Shown piece after piece: positions 16,799-24,292 of a stretch of 35,578 bases of DNA (within the stretch, counting starts at the first letter, position 1; each line of letters starts with the position of its first letter). The translations under genes and the position numbers were made by a program. Where the stretch lies: assembly GCA_035532475.1 (NCBI GenBank), contig DATKQY010000018.1, positions 1 through 35,578 on the forward strand, given 5' to 3'. This DNA comes from DATKQY01 sp035532475 (lineage in GTDB: Bacteria > Actinomycetota > Acidimicrobiia > Acidimicrobiales > Bog-793). The notes under the pieces were generated by a model. The model was given only the letters and a program-made list of their open reading frames with translations, did no database searches and was not told the origin of the DNA.

Positions 16799-17007
16799 CG
16801 GTGGACTGCTCCTCAGGTCGGAGTGGAAGGCGGATGGTGAGGTTCGAGGCGTCAGGGCGAGTCGGTCGACACGGTCCGTCGCCGTGGGCGCGGCAGCATA
16901 CGTCGGCGCGTCCGCCTCCCCCGCGGATGGGTCGGGGGGACTGCCTTCTGATGATCCTCTACGGCAGTCGACCACCGCTTTTGGAGCTCCCCGGTGTGCG
17001 GCGGGGC
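16799..17007. other. Gap between the two secreted-protein genes
   Basis: A stretch of 209 bases with no gene supported. It presumably holds the promoter of the LppX/LolA-like gene on the minus strand, as the preceding gene ends at 17008 and the spacing is long for an operon. Confidence 0.3.
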
Positions 17008-17457
17008 TCAGGGAACGAGCTCGTAACAAGAGATGGGGGACAGACCCTGCGGATCGAAGAGCTGGATCTGGGCGTCCACGTTCGGCCTGATGCCAGGCCT
17101 CGGGTGGCCCTTCGCCGGATGGAAGACACCCGTCCAGTGGAGCTGTCCGTAGGGCCCCGAGAGCCACTTGATCGACCGACCGTGCTCCCGGTAGCGGCCG
17201 ACCGACACCCCTCCGGACAGCCGGTCGCCCTTGCGAGCCGAGGCGACGAGGTAGATCGAGCTGGTCTTCAGCTCGATCTCCTGCACGTAGTTCTGGAAGC
17301 CCGACTGGTAGTTGTAGGAGTAGCAGTCGTACAGCTTGCCCACCGGGGCGCCACCCACGTGTGCGGAGGCGCTGGCCCCCGGCAGGCCGATCGACAGGAT
17401 CGCCGCCAGCGCCACACCGGCCGACGCGCACCCGCGCCGAAATGGGGAACCTGACAC
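17008..17457 (-). CDS. Small secreted protein, hypothetical
   Basis: A 149-residue exported protein. The N-terminus MSGSPFRRGCASAGVALAAI plus LSIGLPGASASAHV is a signal peptide with an ASA-type cleavage site near residue 32. The mature part contains KLYDCYSYNYQSGFQNY and a C-terminal ISCYELVP, two Cys that could form a disulfide, and beta-rich strands between (SSIYLVASARKGDRL, GQLHWTGVFHPAKG). The GTG start at 17457 has AAGGAG seven bases upstream. No family recognised. It resembles in layout many small actinobacterial secreted proteins of unknown role. Confidence 0.75.
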   Translation of the reverse strand: MSGSPFRRGCASAGVALAAILSIGLPGASASAHVGGAPVGKLYDCYSYNYQSGFQNYVQEIELKTSSIYLVASARKGDRLSGGVSVGRYREHGRSIKWLSGPYGQLHWTGVFHPAKGHPRPGIRPNVDAQIQLFDPQGLSPISCYELVP

Positions 17458-17842
17458 GCCTGTCTCCTTGGTCGGTCAACCACTCAGTCGATCACCGGCT
17501 CGTGTTACGCCGGCCCGGCACGGGCCGCGAGCAGGTGAGCGCAACCCTGTCACCTGCGGCGTCGCCTTCGCACCAGGGTGCGACCCTAGGTTTGGACCGC
17601 CCGGTTCGGCGATGCCGGCACAACGGCGCCCGGATGCCATGCCCGAGGACTCGGCGGCGCGCCGCCCGGGCGCTCCCGACGAGCGGTCTGCGGCGGTGTC
17701 ACGGAGGTGCCCGGAGGGTCGGCGAGGCTTCCCGGCGTGGATTGTCCTCATCTGACCTGTGACACGAGGCCTCGGCCTCCGACAAACCTTGGCGTGCCGG
17801 CGCGGCCGGCCGCGAGCAACGTCGGACCCCCACAGGAGACGC
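17458..17842. other. Divergent intergenic region with an inverted repeat
   Basis: This 385-base gap separates the minus-strand secreted protein from the plus-strand pseudokinase. No gene is supported on either strand. GCAGGTGA at 17531-17538 and TCACCTGC at 17550-17557 form a perfect 8-bp inverted repeat with an 11-base spacer. It lies about 75 bases upstream of the secreted-protein start and could be an operator. Confidence 0.45.
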
Positions 17843-19579
17843 ATGCCCCCTCAGCCGATTGGCGGCCGCTACCGCGTGCTCGAGCCGCTCGCCCGGCACG
17901 GGGCAGTCGCGACCTTCGCCGCTGAGGATCTGTGGCTGCACCGTCGCATCGGGCTCTCGCTGCATGACGGCGAGAGCGACCTTGACCGCGTCGCCTTCGA
18001 GCGCGCGGCCGAGGTGCTGGCGGGCTCCTGGCGGCGCGGCGCCCTCCCGCTCTACGACCTCGGTGCCGAGCACCAGCAGCGCTTCGTCACCTTCGAGCTG
18101 CCCCGCGCGACCCTGGCCTCCTCGCTGACCCGGGGGCCGGGCGACGCCGGCAGCGTGCGTGCCCTCGCCCTCGCCCTCGCCGCCACGATCGGCGAGCTTC
18201 ACGAGCGCGGGGCGGTCCACGGGCGGCTCCACCCTGGTGCCGTCTGCCTCGACCGGACCGGCGAGCCGCAGCTCGCGCTGGCCCCGGTGGCACCGGCGCC
18301 CCCCGGCTGGGGCGGCGAGACCGCCTGGGTCGCGTCCGAGCAGCTTCGAGCCCTCGAGCCCTCGGTGGAAGGTGACGTCTGGGCGCTCGGCGCCGTGCTG
18401 CTCAGCGTCCTCGTCGGCACGGGGCCGGGCCCGCTCGGGGAGGCGGCGACCGCCGAGCTCGCCGACCACCTGCGCCGCTCGAACGATCCGGAGCTGATCG
18501 CGCTGATCGCGCGCTGCCTGGCGACCGAGCCGGCACGGCGGCCGGGGTCGATGCTGGCGATCGCCGGAGCGCTCGGCGCGTCGGCGTCTGAGGATGCACT
18601 CGCCGTCGCGCCCCCGGAGCAGGAGCACCGTGTTCCCACCGCGGGGAGCGTGCGCCGCCGTCGTGCGACCTCGCCGGCGGTCCTCGGGGCGGTCGTCGCC
18701 TGCACGACGCTTGCCGCGTCGCTCGGGGTCGTGGTCGACCACCCCGGCGACGCGCCCGCGCCGCCGACGGGCTGCTCCGCCTCGGCCACGGTCGATCGGA
18801 CCTGCGCCGCCGGGGCGGCCGAGACGGGCGCCCCGGCCTCGACGACCGCCGCCAGCACCGCGGCGGCGCCGAAGGTCGCCTCGGGCACCGCCGCGACGGC
18901 GGAGACGGCGGCGAGGGCCGCCACGACCACCACGCTCGCCGACGCCGCCACGGCTGCCACGCGCGCCACGACCAGCACTGGCGCCACCGCCACGGCCGCC
19001 GGCGCCCCCGCGACGGTCCCGGGCACGCCCCGGACCGCGGCCGCGGGATCGACGGCCGCGGCGGCGACGATGTCGGCGCGCACGGGCACGCAGGGCGAGC
19101 GGCTCCGCCGCACCGGCCTGGCGCGGCGCGTGGCGCTGCGCCGGGCGCTGCTTCGGGCCAAGGCCCGGGACCGACGGCTGCGCGTCGAGCAGCTGCTCGC
19201 CCGCGCCGACCGGTTGCGCGACGCCCGGGCGCGCCGACGGGCGGCCGGGGTCGCCGTGCTGCGCCGGGCAGCCCGCTGGCGGCGCTTGGCGGTGCTGGCC
19301 AGGCGTCGCGAGCGCCTCCGCCGTGCCCCGGCCAAGCGGCTGCTGGCCCTCTACCGGCCTGCGGCGCAGGCGGTCCCGGGCCTGCAGGCATCCACCGCGC
19401 GCCTCGCGCTGGCCTGCCAGGAACCCCAGGCAGGGGCGCCCGGTCCGCCCTGGGCGCCCCGGCCCGGCTCGCTCTTGTTGAACGCGCCCGCCGGAGGCGG
19501 CTACGTGCCGGGCAGGCCCGGTCAACCCTGGTGCTGGTCCGGCGAGCGGGCGGACGGCGAGCATCCCGCCGTCGCCTAG
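17843..19579 (+). CDS. Membrane-linked pseudokinase with Arg-rich C-terminal region
   Basis: Serine/threonine-kinase-like protein of 578 residues that cannot be an ordinary kinase. The fold is visible: YRVLEPLARHGAVATFAAED at 10-29, AVHGRLHPGAVCL at 124-136, and DVWALGAVLLSVLVG at 178-192, which retains the structural Asp of subdomain IX. The catalytic residues are gone: the VAIK Lys is Ser39, the HRD Asp is Arg128, the following Lys and Asn are His130 and Ala133, DFG is replaced by ALAPV, and there is no Gly-rich loop. A hydrophobic segment at about 277-298 is the likely membrane helix. After it come an Ala/Thr-rich linker (300-415), an Arg/Leu/Ala helical region (417-505) and a Pro-rich tail with Cys526 and Cys564. 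ATG 17843 has AGGAG five bases upstream. A DivIVA-like gene follows 97 bases downstream, recalling pseudokinase domains in peptidoglycan control. Confidence 0.85.
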   Translation: MPPQPIGGRYRVLEPLARHGAVATFAAEDLWLHRRIGLSLHDGESDLDRVAFERAAEVLAGSWRRGALPLYDLGAEHQQRFVTFELPRATLASSLTRGPGDAGSVRALALALAATIGELHERGAVHGRLHPGAVCLDRTGEPQLALAPVAPAPPGWGGETAWVASEQLRALEPSVEGDVWALGAVLLSVLVGTGPGPLGEAATAELADHLRRSNDPELIALIARCLATEPARRPGSMLAIAGALGASASEDALAVAPPEQEHRVPTAGSVRRRRATSPAVLGAVVACTTLAASLGVVVDHPGDAPAPPTGCSASATVDRTCAAGAAETGAPASTTAASTAAAPKVASGTAATAETAARAATTTTLADAATAATRATTSTGATATAAGAPATVPGTPRTAAAGSTAAAATMSARTGTQGERLRRTGLARRVALRRALLRAKARDRRLRVEQLLARADRLRDARARRRAAGVAVLRRAARWRRLAVLARRRERLRRAPAKRLLALYRPAAQAVPGLQASTARLALACQEPQAGAPGPPWAPRPGSLLLNAPAGGGYVPGRPGQPWCWSGERADGEHPAVA

Positions 19580-19607
19580 CCCTGCCCGCACGCCGACCGT
19601 CCGCCGC

Positions 19608-19621
19608 GCCCCGACCGGGGC
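19608..19621. repeat. Short palindrome between pseudokinase and DivIVA-like gene
   Basis: GCCCCG-AC-CGGGGC forms a perfect 6-bp hairpin 28 bases after the pseudokinase stop. It could be a weak terminator or attenuator separating the two genes. No T-run follows. Confidence 0.3.
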
Positions 19622-19676
19622 CGACGTCGGGCCAGGCGTGGTGGAGTCCCGAACGCCTACCCATGACGGAGGTCCG

Positions 19677-20426
19677 ATGCTCGCTCACGATGAGGCACCG
19701 CTCCCCCAGTTCACCTCGGCCGTGCGCGGTTACGACCGCAACCAGGTCGACCGGCACGTCGCCCAGCTCAGCGAGTGGTTGCAGGACTACGCGATGAGGA
19801 CCGAGGCGGCCGAGCGCGCCGCCACGGCCGCCACGGGCGAGGCCGAGGAGCTGCGCGCCCGGCTGGCCGAGCTCGAGCGACGGAGCTTCGTCTCGACGCC
19901 GGAGTCGTTCCGGGCGCTCGGCGAACGCGTCGGCAGGATCCTCGAATCCACCTTCGAGGCCGCCGAGGAGCTGCGGACGCGGACAGAGGCGGAGTCGAAC
20001 GCCTACGAGGCCGAGCACGAACGGCACGCGAAGGAGCTGCTCGCCGAGGCAGAGCGGCGCGCGGTCGAGATCCGTGCCCAGGCGCACTCGACCGCCGAGG
20101 AGATGGTCGAAGGCGGTCGGGCGCAGCGTCGCGAGCTCGAGCGCGAGATCGCCGCGCTCGAGGGGCGCCGGCGCGACGCGCTCGCCGAGATCGAGCGCCT
20201 GCAGCGCTACCTCTCCTCGGTGCTCGGAACCGTGGCCGAAGACGCCGTGGACCACCCCGCAGCCCCTGGTCGCGCCCTCGGGGAGGGCGCCGGACCGCTC
20301 GAGGGGCCGACCACCGAGGTGCTCGGGACCGGCCCGGCGCCGGAGGCGACCGAGGTCGTGCCCGTCATCGGGCCGGGCGCGGGCGGCGGCGACGACCCCT
20401 CGGGCACCGGCACCCCGACGCCATGA
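19677..20426 (+). CDS. DivIVA-like coiled-coil protein
   Basis: A 249-residue cytoplasmic protein. The N-terminus QFTSAVRGYDRNQVDRHVAQ at 11-30 matches the DivIVA membrane-binding start, where F...RGYD..QVD is the signature. Heptad-rich coiled coils follow at about 40-70, 80-140 and 145-182, then an acidic Gly/Pro-rich tail of about 60 residues. In actinobacteria DivIVA (Wag31) marks poles and directs tip growth; shorter relatives also act in envelope assembly. ATG 19677 follows GGAGGT by only three bases, and GTG 19638 or 19641 are alternatives that would add 12-13 residues. The stop overlaps a 20-codon ORF in an ATGA arrangement, and galU follows. Linkage to a pseudokinase and galU fits a role at sites of wall growth. 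Confidence 0.82.
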   Translation: MLAHDEAPLPQFTSAVRGYDRNQVDRHVAQLSEWLQDYAMRTEAAERAATAATGEAEELRARLAELERRSFVSTPESFRALGERVGRILESTFEAAEELRTRTEAESNAYEAEHERHAKELLAEAERRAVEIRAQAHSTAEEMVEGGRAQRRELEREIAALEGRRRDALAEIERLQRYLSSVLGTVAEDAVDHPAAPGRALGEGAGPLEGPTTEVLGTGPAPEATEVVPVIGPGAGGGDDPSGTGTPTP

Positions 20427-20485
20427 CCGACGCTCCGCTCAAGGCCCCCCGAGCACCGCGCGCCCGCGCCCGGACACCGGCGTGA
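20423..20485 (+). CDS. 20-codon linking ORF between DivIVA-like gene and galU
   Basis: ATG 20423 overlaps the DivIVA-like stop (ATGA, 20423-20426), and its own TGA at 20483-20485 overlaps the galU GTG start (GTGA, 20482-20485). The peptide is MTDAPLKAPRAPRARARTPA, basic and Pro/Ala/Arg-rich. Both junctions are typical of translational coupling, so ribosomes could pass from gene to gene through this ORF. It may be a coupling device rather than a functional peptide. It has no homologue that I recognise, and chance cannot be excluded for a stretch of 63 bases. Confidence 0.4.
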   Translation: MTDAPLKAPRAPRARARTPA

Positions 20486-21309
20486 CGCGCGTCCGCACGG
20501 CCGTCCTCCCCGCCGCGGGGCTCGGGACGCGCCTGCTCCCGGCGACCAAGGCGGTCCCGAAGGAGCTCTTCCCCGTCGGGGGACGCCCCGCGATCGCCTG
20601 GGCCCTGTCCGAGGCGGCCGAGGCCGGCATCGAACGGGTCGTCGTCGTGTCGAGCCCGCGCAAGTCGGCGATCGAGCGCTACCTCGACCGCGAGGTGCAG
20701 GCCGTCGGCGGCGCGGCGGCCCAGCCGGACAGCTCGAGGTCGTTTCCCCAGGTCAGCGTCGTCTACCAGCGCAGCCCCGCCGGGCTCGGCGACGCGGTCC
20801 GGGTGGGGCGCCTCGCGGTCGGCGCGGAGCCCTTCGCCGTGATCCTCCCCGACGAGATCCTGCTCGGGGGCGGGCGGCTCTTGCGCGAGATGCTCGACGG
20901 CTACGAGCACACCGGCCGCTCACAGGTGAGTCTGCTGGCCGTCGAGCCCGACGAGATCGGCTCCTACGGCTGCGCCGAGCTCGCGCCCGGGCCTCCGGCG
21001 GGCTGGCGCTTGGCCGTCGCGGGCTGCGTCGAGAAGCCCGATCCTGCAGCCGCGCCGTCGCACTACGCCCTGTCCGGCCGCTACGTGCTCGGGCCCCAGG
21101 TGCTCGACGAGCTCGACGCCCTCGAGCCGGGGGCGCGCGGCGAGGTCCAGCTCACCGAGGCGCTCGACCGGACGGCGCGCCGCCTCGGGCTCGACGGCGT
21201 CGAGGTGCGTGCGGAGGACGGACGCCTCGACGTCGGCAACTGGCAGGGCTGGCTCGAGGCGAACGTCCGGCTGCTCGGCGAGCGCCCGGCCCGGGCCGAG
21301 GGGGCGTAG
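20482..21309 (+). CDS. galU: UTP-glucose-1-phosphate uridylyltransferase (GalU)
   Basis: Makes UDP-glucose from UTP and glucose-1-phosphate, the donor for envelope glycans and UDP-glucuronate. Seen: the nucleotidyltransferase signature VLPAAGLGTRLLPATKAVPK then ELFPVGGRPAI near the N-terminus, LGDAVRVGRLAVGAEPFAVI with LPDE, the IGSYG segment, VEKPDP and GRYVLGPQVLDELD, GEVQLTEAL, and a C-terminal VGNWQGWLEANV in place of the usual GDKLGY. At 275 residues it is a little shorter than typical GalU (about 290-300). GTG 20482 gives MTRVRTAVLPAAG; coupling to the 20-codon ORF supports this start. Its place after a DivIVA-like gene suggests local control of precursor supply. Confidence 0.9.
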   Translation: MTRVRTAVLPAAGLGTRLLPATKAVPKELFPVGGRPAIAWALSEAAEAGIERVVVVSSPRKSAIERYLDREVQAVGGAAAQPDSSRSFPQVSVVYQRSPAGLGDAVRVGRLAVGAEPFAVILPDEILLGGGRLLREMLDGYEHTGRSQVSLLAVEPDEIGSYGCAELAPGPPAGWRLAVAGCVEKPDPAAAPSHYALSGRYVLGPQVLDELDALEPGARGEVQLTEALDRTARRLGLDGVEVRAEDGRLDVGNWQGWLEANVRLLGERPARAEGA

Positions 21310-21660
21310 CGCGAAACCCCCGGAGCCGGTCGAAGGAAGGAGGCGGAGCGGCGCTCGGTGACGGTCGGGCACCGGAGCCCTGTCGGGGAGCTTGATCGCC
21401 CTCACGGCTCGATTGCGTCCTGCGCGGCCCTGCGCGCCGGACGGACCGGGCGCTGCCGTGCGCCCGACGCTGACGTCGGCTGTGCTCGGCGCGCCCGGGT
21501 CCGCCGTCGACCCTCGGGGAGGCGGCGCGAGGTCGGCCTGCGGCTCACCGGGGCATCTCCTGTCGTCGCGCCGGCGAATGACGCCCGGCACGTCCGTCAG
21601 CCGGCCCCCTTGAGCGCGCGCGGCCGAGGGCCGTTAGGAGGACGAGGAGGAAGGAACCGG
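21310..21660. other. Intergenic region upstream of the GGDEF-EAL gene
   Basis: A stretch of 351 bases with no gene I can support. I looked for a c-di-GMP riboswitch (GEMM-type) and did not find the expected conserved core. The region ends in GGAGGACGAGGAGGAAGG, a strong purine-rich ribosome binding region for the next gene. Confidence 0.4.
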
Positions 21661-24000
21661 ATGTCTGCAGCGCGCTCTGCGTGGAAGCTCGTGGTCGTCG
21701 TGGGGCTTGCCGCCGTCGTCGGCTACTTCCTCCTCCCCGGCAGCGGTGCGAAGAACGCGGCCTACTCGGTCATCGGCCTCGGCTCGGTCGCCTGCGTGGT
21801 CGCCGGCATCGTCCGGCGCCGCCCCGCCGATCGAGGAGGATGGCTCGCGATCGCGGCCGGCAACCTGAGCTTCGTCGTCGGCGACGCCGTCTACGACTTC
21901 TACCAGTTCGTCCTCCACCGGGCGACGCCCTTCCCGTCCGCGGCCGACGCCTTCTACCTCGCCGGGTACCCGTTCCTCATCTTCGGCGTGGCGCGCCTCA
22001 CCCGGGGCCGCGCCCGCGGCCAGGGGGCGCGCGAGTCGTATGCGGACGCCGCGATCGTCGCCATCGGGGCGCTCGCCCTCTCGTGGCACTTCCTCATGGG
22101 CACGTACGCGCACGACGCGACGATCGGGAGCTTCGGCAAGCTCGTGAACCTCGCTTACCCGGTGCTCGACCTCGGGGTGCTGTTCATCGTCGTCCAGGGG
22201 CTCGTCTTCGGGACGGCCCGGCGGCCGGTGCACCGCCTGCTCGCTGCGGCGATGGTCTCGATGATCGTCGCCGACTTCGTCTACGACCTCATGGTCCTAA
22301 ACGGCACCTACGCCGTCGGCAGCCCCGTCGACGCCGGCTGGCTCGTGAGCTATGTGCTCGTCGGCGCGGCCGCGCTGCACCCGACGATGGCGCTCGACCT
22401 GGACGGCCGGCCGACCGACCGGAGCGGGCTGCGCCGCCGGCTGCCGCTCGTCGCGCTGGCGGGCCTCGTCGTCCCGCTGATCCTGTTGATCGGCTCGCTC
22501 GATGGCCTCGAGAGCGACGTCGCGCCGCTGGCGCTCATGGCGCTCGTGCTGTTCGTGCTCGTCGTGCTCCGGATGTGGTGGATGCTCAAGCGGATCGCCG
22601 AGCAGACGAGCTCGCTCGAGGAGGCGCTCGCCGTCAGGGAGTCGCTCGAGGGCGAGCTGCGCCACCGGGCCTTCCACGACAGCCTGACCGGCCTCGCGAA
22701 CCGGGCGCTGCTGCAAGATCGCGTCGAGCACGCGCTGGGGGCCGCCTCGCGTGGCCACGGGAGCGTTGCGCTTTGCTTTTGCGACCTCGACGGCTTCAAG
22801 ACGATCAACGACAGTCTCGGGCACATCGTCGGCGACGCGACGCTGGTCGCCGCGGGCAAGCGCCTCGCCGCCGCCATCCGGCCCGGGGACACGGTCGCAC
22901 GCCTCGGCGGCGACGAGTTCGCCGTGCTCATGGAGGACGGGGCCGATCCGGCCACGGCGGCGGCCGTCGCCGAGCGCATCGTGTCGGTGATGCGTCATCC
23001 GGTGGAGGTCGACGGGCGCGCGATCGTGCTCTCGGTGAGCGTCGGGGTCGCTATCGGCGACGTCGCGACGACGAGCGAGGAGCTGCTCAGCCAGGCCGAC
23101 TCGGCGATGTACGCGGCCAAGTCGAACGGGCGCGACCGCTTCGAGGTGTTCGAACGGTCGATGCTCGCCCGGACCGTCGAACGCCTCGAGCTCACCAACG
23201 CGTTCAGCGGCGCGCTCGAGCGCGGCGAGTTCCTCCTCGAGTACCAGCCGCAGTTCGCGCTCGGCGACGGGCAGCTCGAAGGGTTCGAGGCGCTGATCAG
23301 GTGGGAGCATCCGAGATTCGGCCTCATCGGGCCGCAGCGCTTCATCCCCCTCGCCGAGGAGACCGGCCACATCATCCCGATCGGGAGATGGGTGATCGAG
23401 CAGGCCTGCGAGCAGGCCGCCCGCTGGTCCGATCACCACGGCTCGCCCCTCGTCATCGCGGTGAACCTCTCGAGCCGCCAGCTCGCGGACCCCCAGCTCG
23501 CCGACGACGTGCGCACCGCGCTCGCCATGAGCGGGCTCAGCGCCGACCAGCTCGTGCTCGAGATCACCGAGAGCAGCCTCGTCGTCGACACCGGGCGAGC
23601 CTTGTCCGTGCTTCGCGAGCTCAAGTCCATCGGCGTACAGCTGGCGATCGACGACTTCGGGACCGGTTACTCCTCGCTCAACTACCTCCGGCAGTTCCCC
23701 ATCGACTTGTTGAAGATCGACAAGGCGTTCGTCGATCCGCTCGCAGACCCGACGGGGGAGGGGGAAGCGTTCATCACGACGATCGTCAGCCTCGCGAGGA
23801 GCCTCGGGCTGCACATCGTCGCCGAGGGGATCGAGCACGTCGAACAGCAGATCCAGCTCGCGCGCCTCGGTTGCGACAGCGCGCAGGGCTTTCTCATGAG
23901 CCGTCCCCTCCGCCCCGCCGCCGCGACGGATCTCGTCGAATCGGCAGAGCGGGCGCACCCCGCCGACGAAGAGCTGTCGGGCCGGACGCGGCTCGCGTGA
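21661..24000 (+). CDS. Membrane GGDEF-EAL protein (c-di-GMP synthesis and/or breakdown)
   Basis: Membrane-bound protein of 779 residues. About nine hydrophobic helices cover residues 8-305, a sensory region of unknown ligand. A cytoplasmic helix leads to a GGDEF domain at about 335-500 with GGDEF at 416-420 and an inhibitory-type RPGD (407-410) five residues before it. An EAL domain at about 510-765 carries EAL at 543-545, LEITES at 633-638, DDFGTGYSSLNYL at 664-676 and KIDKAFV at 685-691. Both signatures are intact, so it could be a diguanylate cyclase, a phosphodiesterase or both. ATG 21661 follows GGAGGAAGG. It lies after galU and before a DUF2079 gene. In actinobacteria c-di-GMP controls development, secretion and polysaccharide output. 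Confidence 0.95.
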   Translation: MSAARSAWKLVVVVGLAAVVGYFLLPGSGAKNAAYSVIGLGSVACVVAGIVRRRPADRGGWLAIAAGNLSFVVGDAVYDFYQFVLHRATPFPSAADAFYLAGYPFLIFGVARLTRGRARGQGARESYADAAIVAIGALALSWHFLMGTYAHDATIGSFGKLVNLAYPVLDLGVLFIVVQGLVFGTARRPVHRLLAAAMVSMIVADFVYDLMVLNGTYAVGSPVDAGWLVSYVLVGAAALHPTMALDLDGRPTDRSGLRRRLPLVALAGLVVPLILLIGSLDGLESDVAPLALMALVLFVLVVLRMWWMLKRIAEQTSSLEEALAVRESLEGELRHRAFHDSLTGLANRALLQDRVEHALGAASRGHGSVALCFCDLDGFKTINDSLGHIVGDATLVAAGKRLAAAIRPGDTVARLGGDEFAVLMEDGADPATAAAVAERIVSVMRHPVEVDGRAIVLSVSVGVAIGDVATTSEELLSQADSAMYAAKSNGRDRFEVFERSMLARTVERLELTNAFSGALERGEFLLEYQPQFALGDGQLEGFEALIRWEHPRFGLIGPQRFIPLAEETGHIIPIGRWVIEQACEQAARWSDHHGSPLVIAVNLSSRQLADPQLADDVRTALAMSGLSADQLVLEITESSLVVDTGRALSVLRELKSIGVQLAIDDFGTGYSSLNYLRQFPIDLLKIDKAFVDPLADPTGEGEAFITTIVSLARSLGLHIVAEGIEHVEQQIQLARLGCDSAQGFLMSRPLRPAAATDLVESAERAHPADEELSGRTRLA

Positions 24001-24292
24001 GCGCCCGGGCGGAGCGACGCGCGCCGTCGGGCGGGGCGCGAGGGCCCGACCTCCCCCGGTCGCCGTCCCGCGAGGGTGGGGGTGTCCGCGGGCCCGGCGA
24101 GGACGTGGCGCGTGGCCTGGTGCGACGAGCCTCCGCCACGAACGCCCGCTCCTCGCGCTGACCGACCGACGCCTCCCTCGTGCCGCAGCTCGGGCAGGCA
24201 GGAGCGCTGGTACGGAGGCGCGGCGGCGTCGGCGAGCCCGCCGACCGAGCGAGGTCCGCGGGTCCGCGCGCCCTGCGCCGGCCACCAGGAGC
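24001..24292. other. Gap between the GGDEF-EAL and DUF2079 genes
   Basis: A stretch of 292 bases with no gene supported on either strand. Purine-rich GC DNA with frames open by composition only. Confidence 0.3.

Noticed and set aside
16842..16860. GGTTCGAGGC resembling a tRNA T-loop
   Set aside because: No acceptor stem, D-loop or anticodon arm can be built around it.
21310..21660. Possible c-di-GMP riboswitch ahead of the GGDEF-EAL gene
   Set aside because: I looked for the conserved core and paired helices of the known classes and did not find them.
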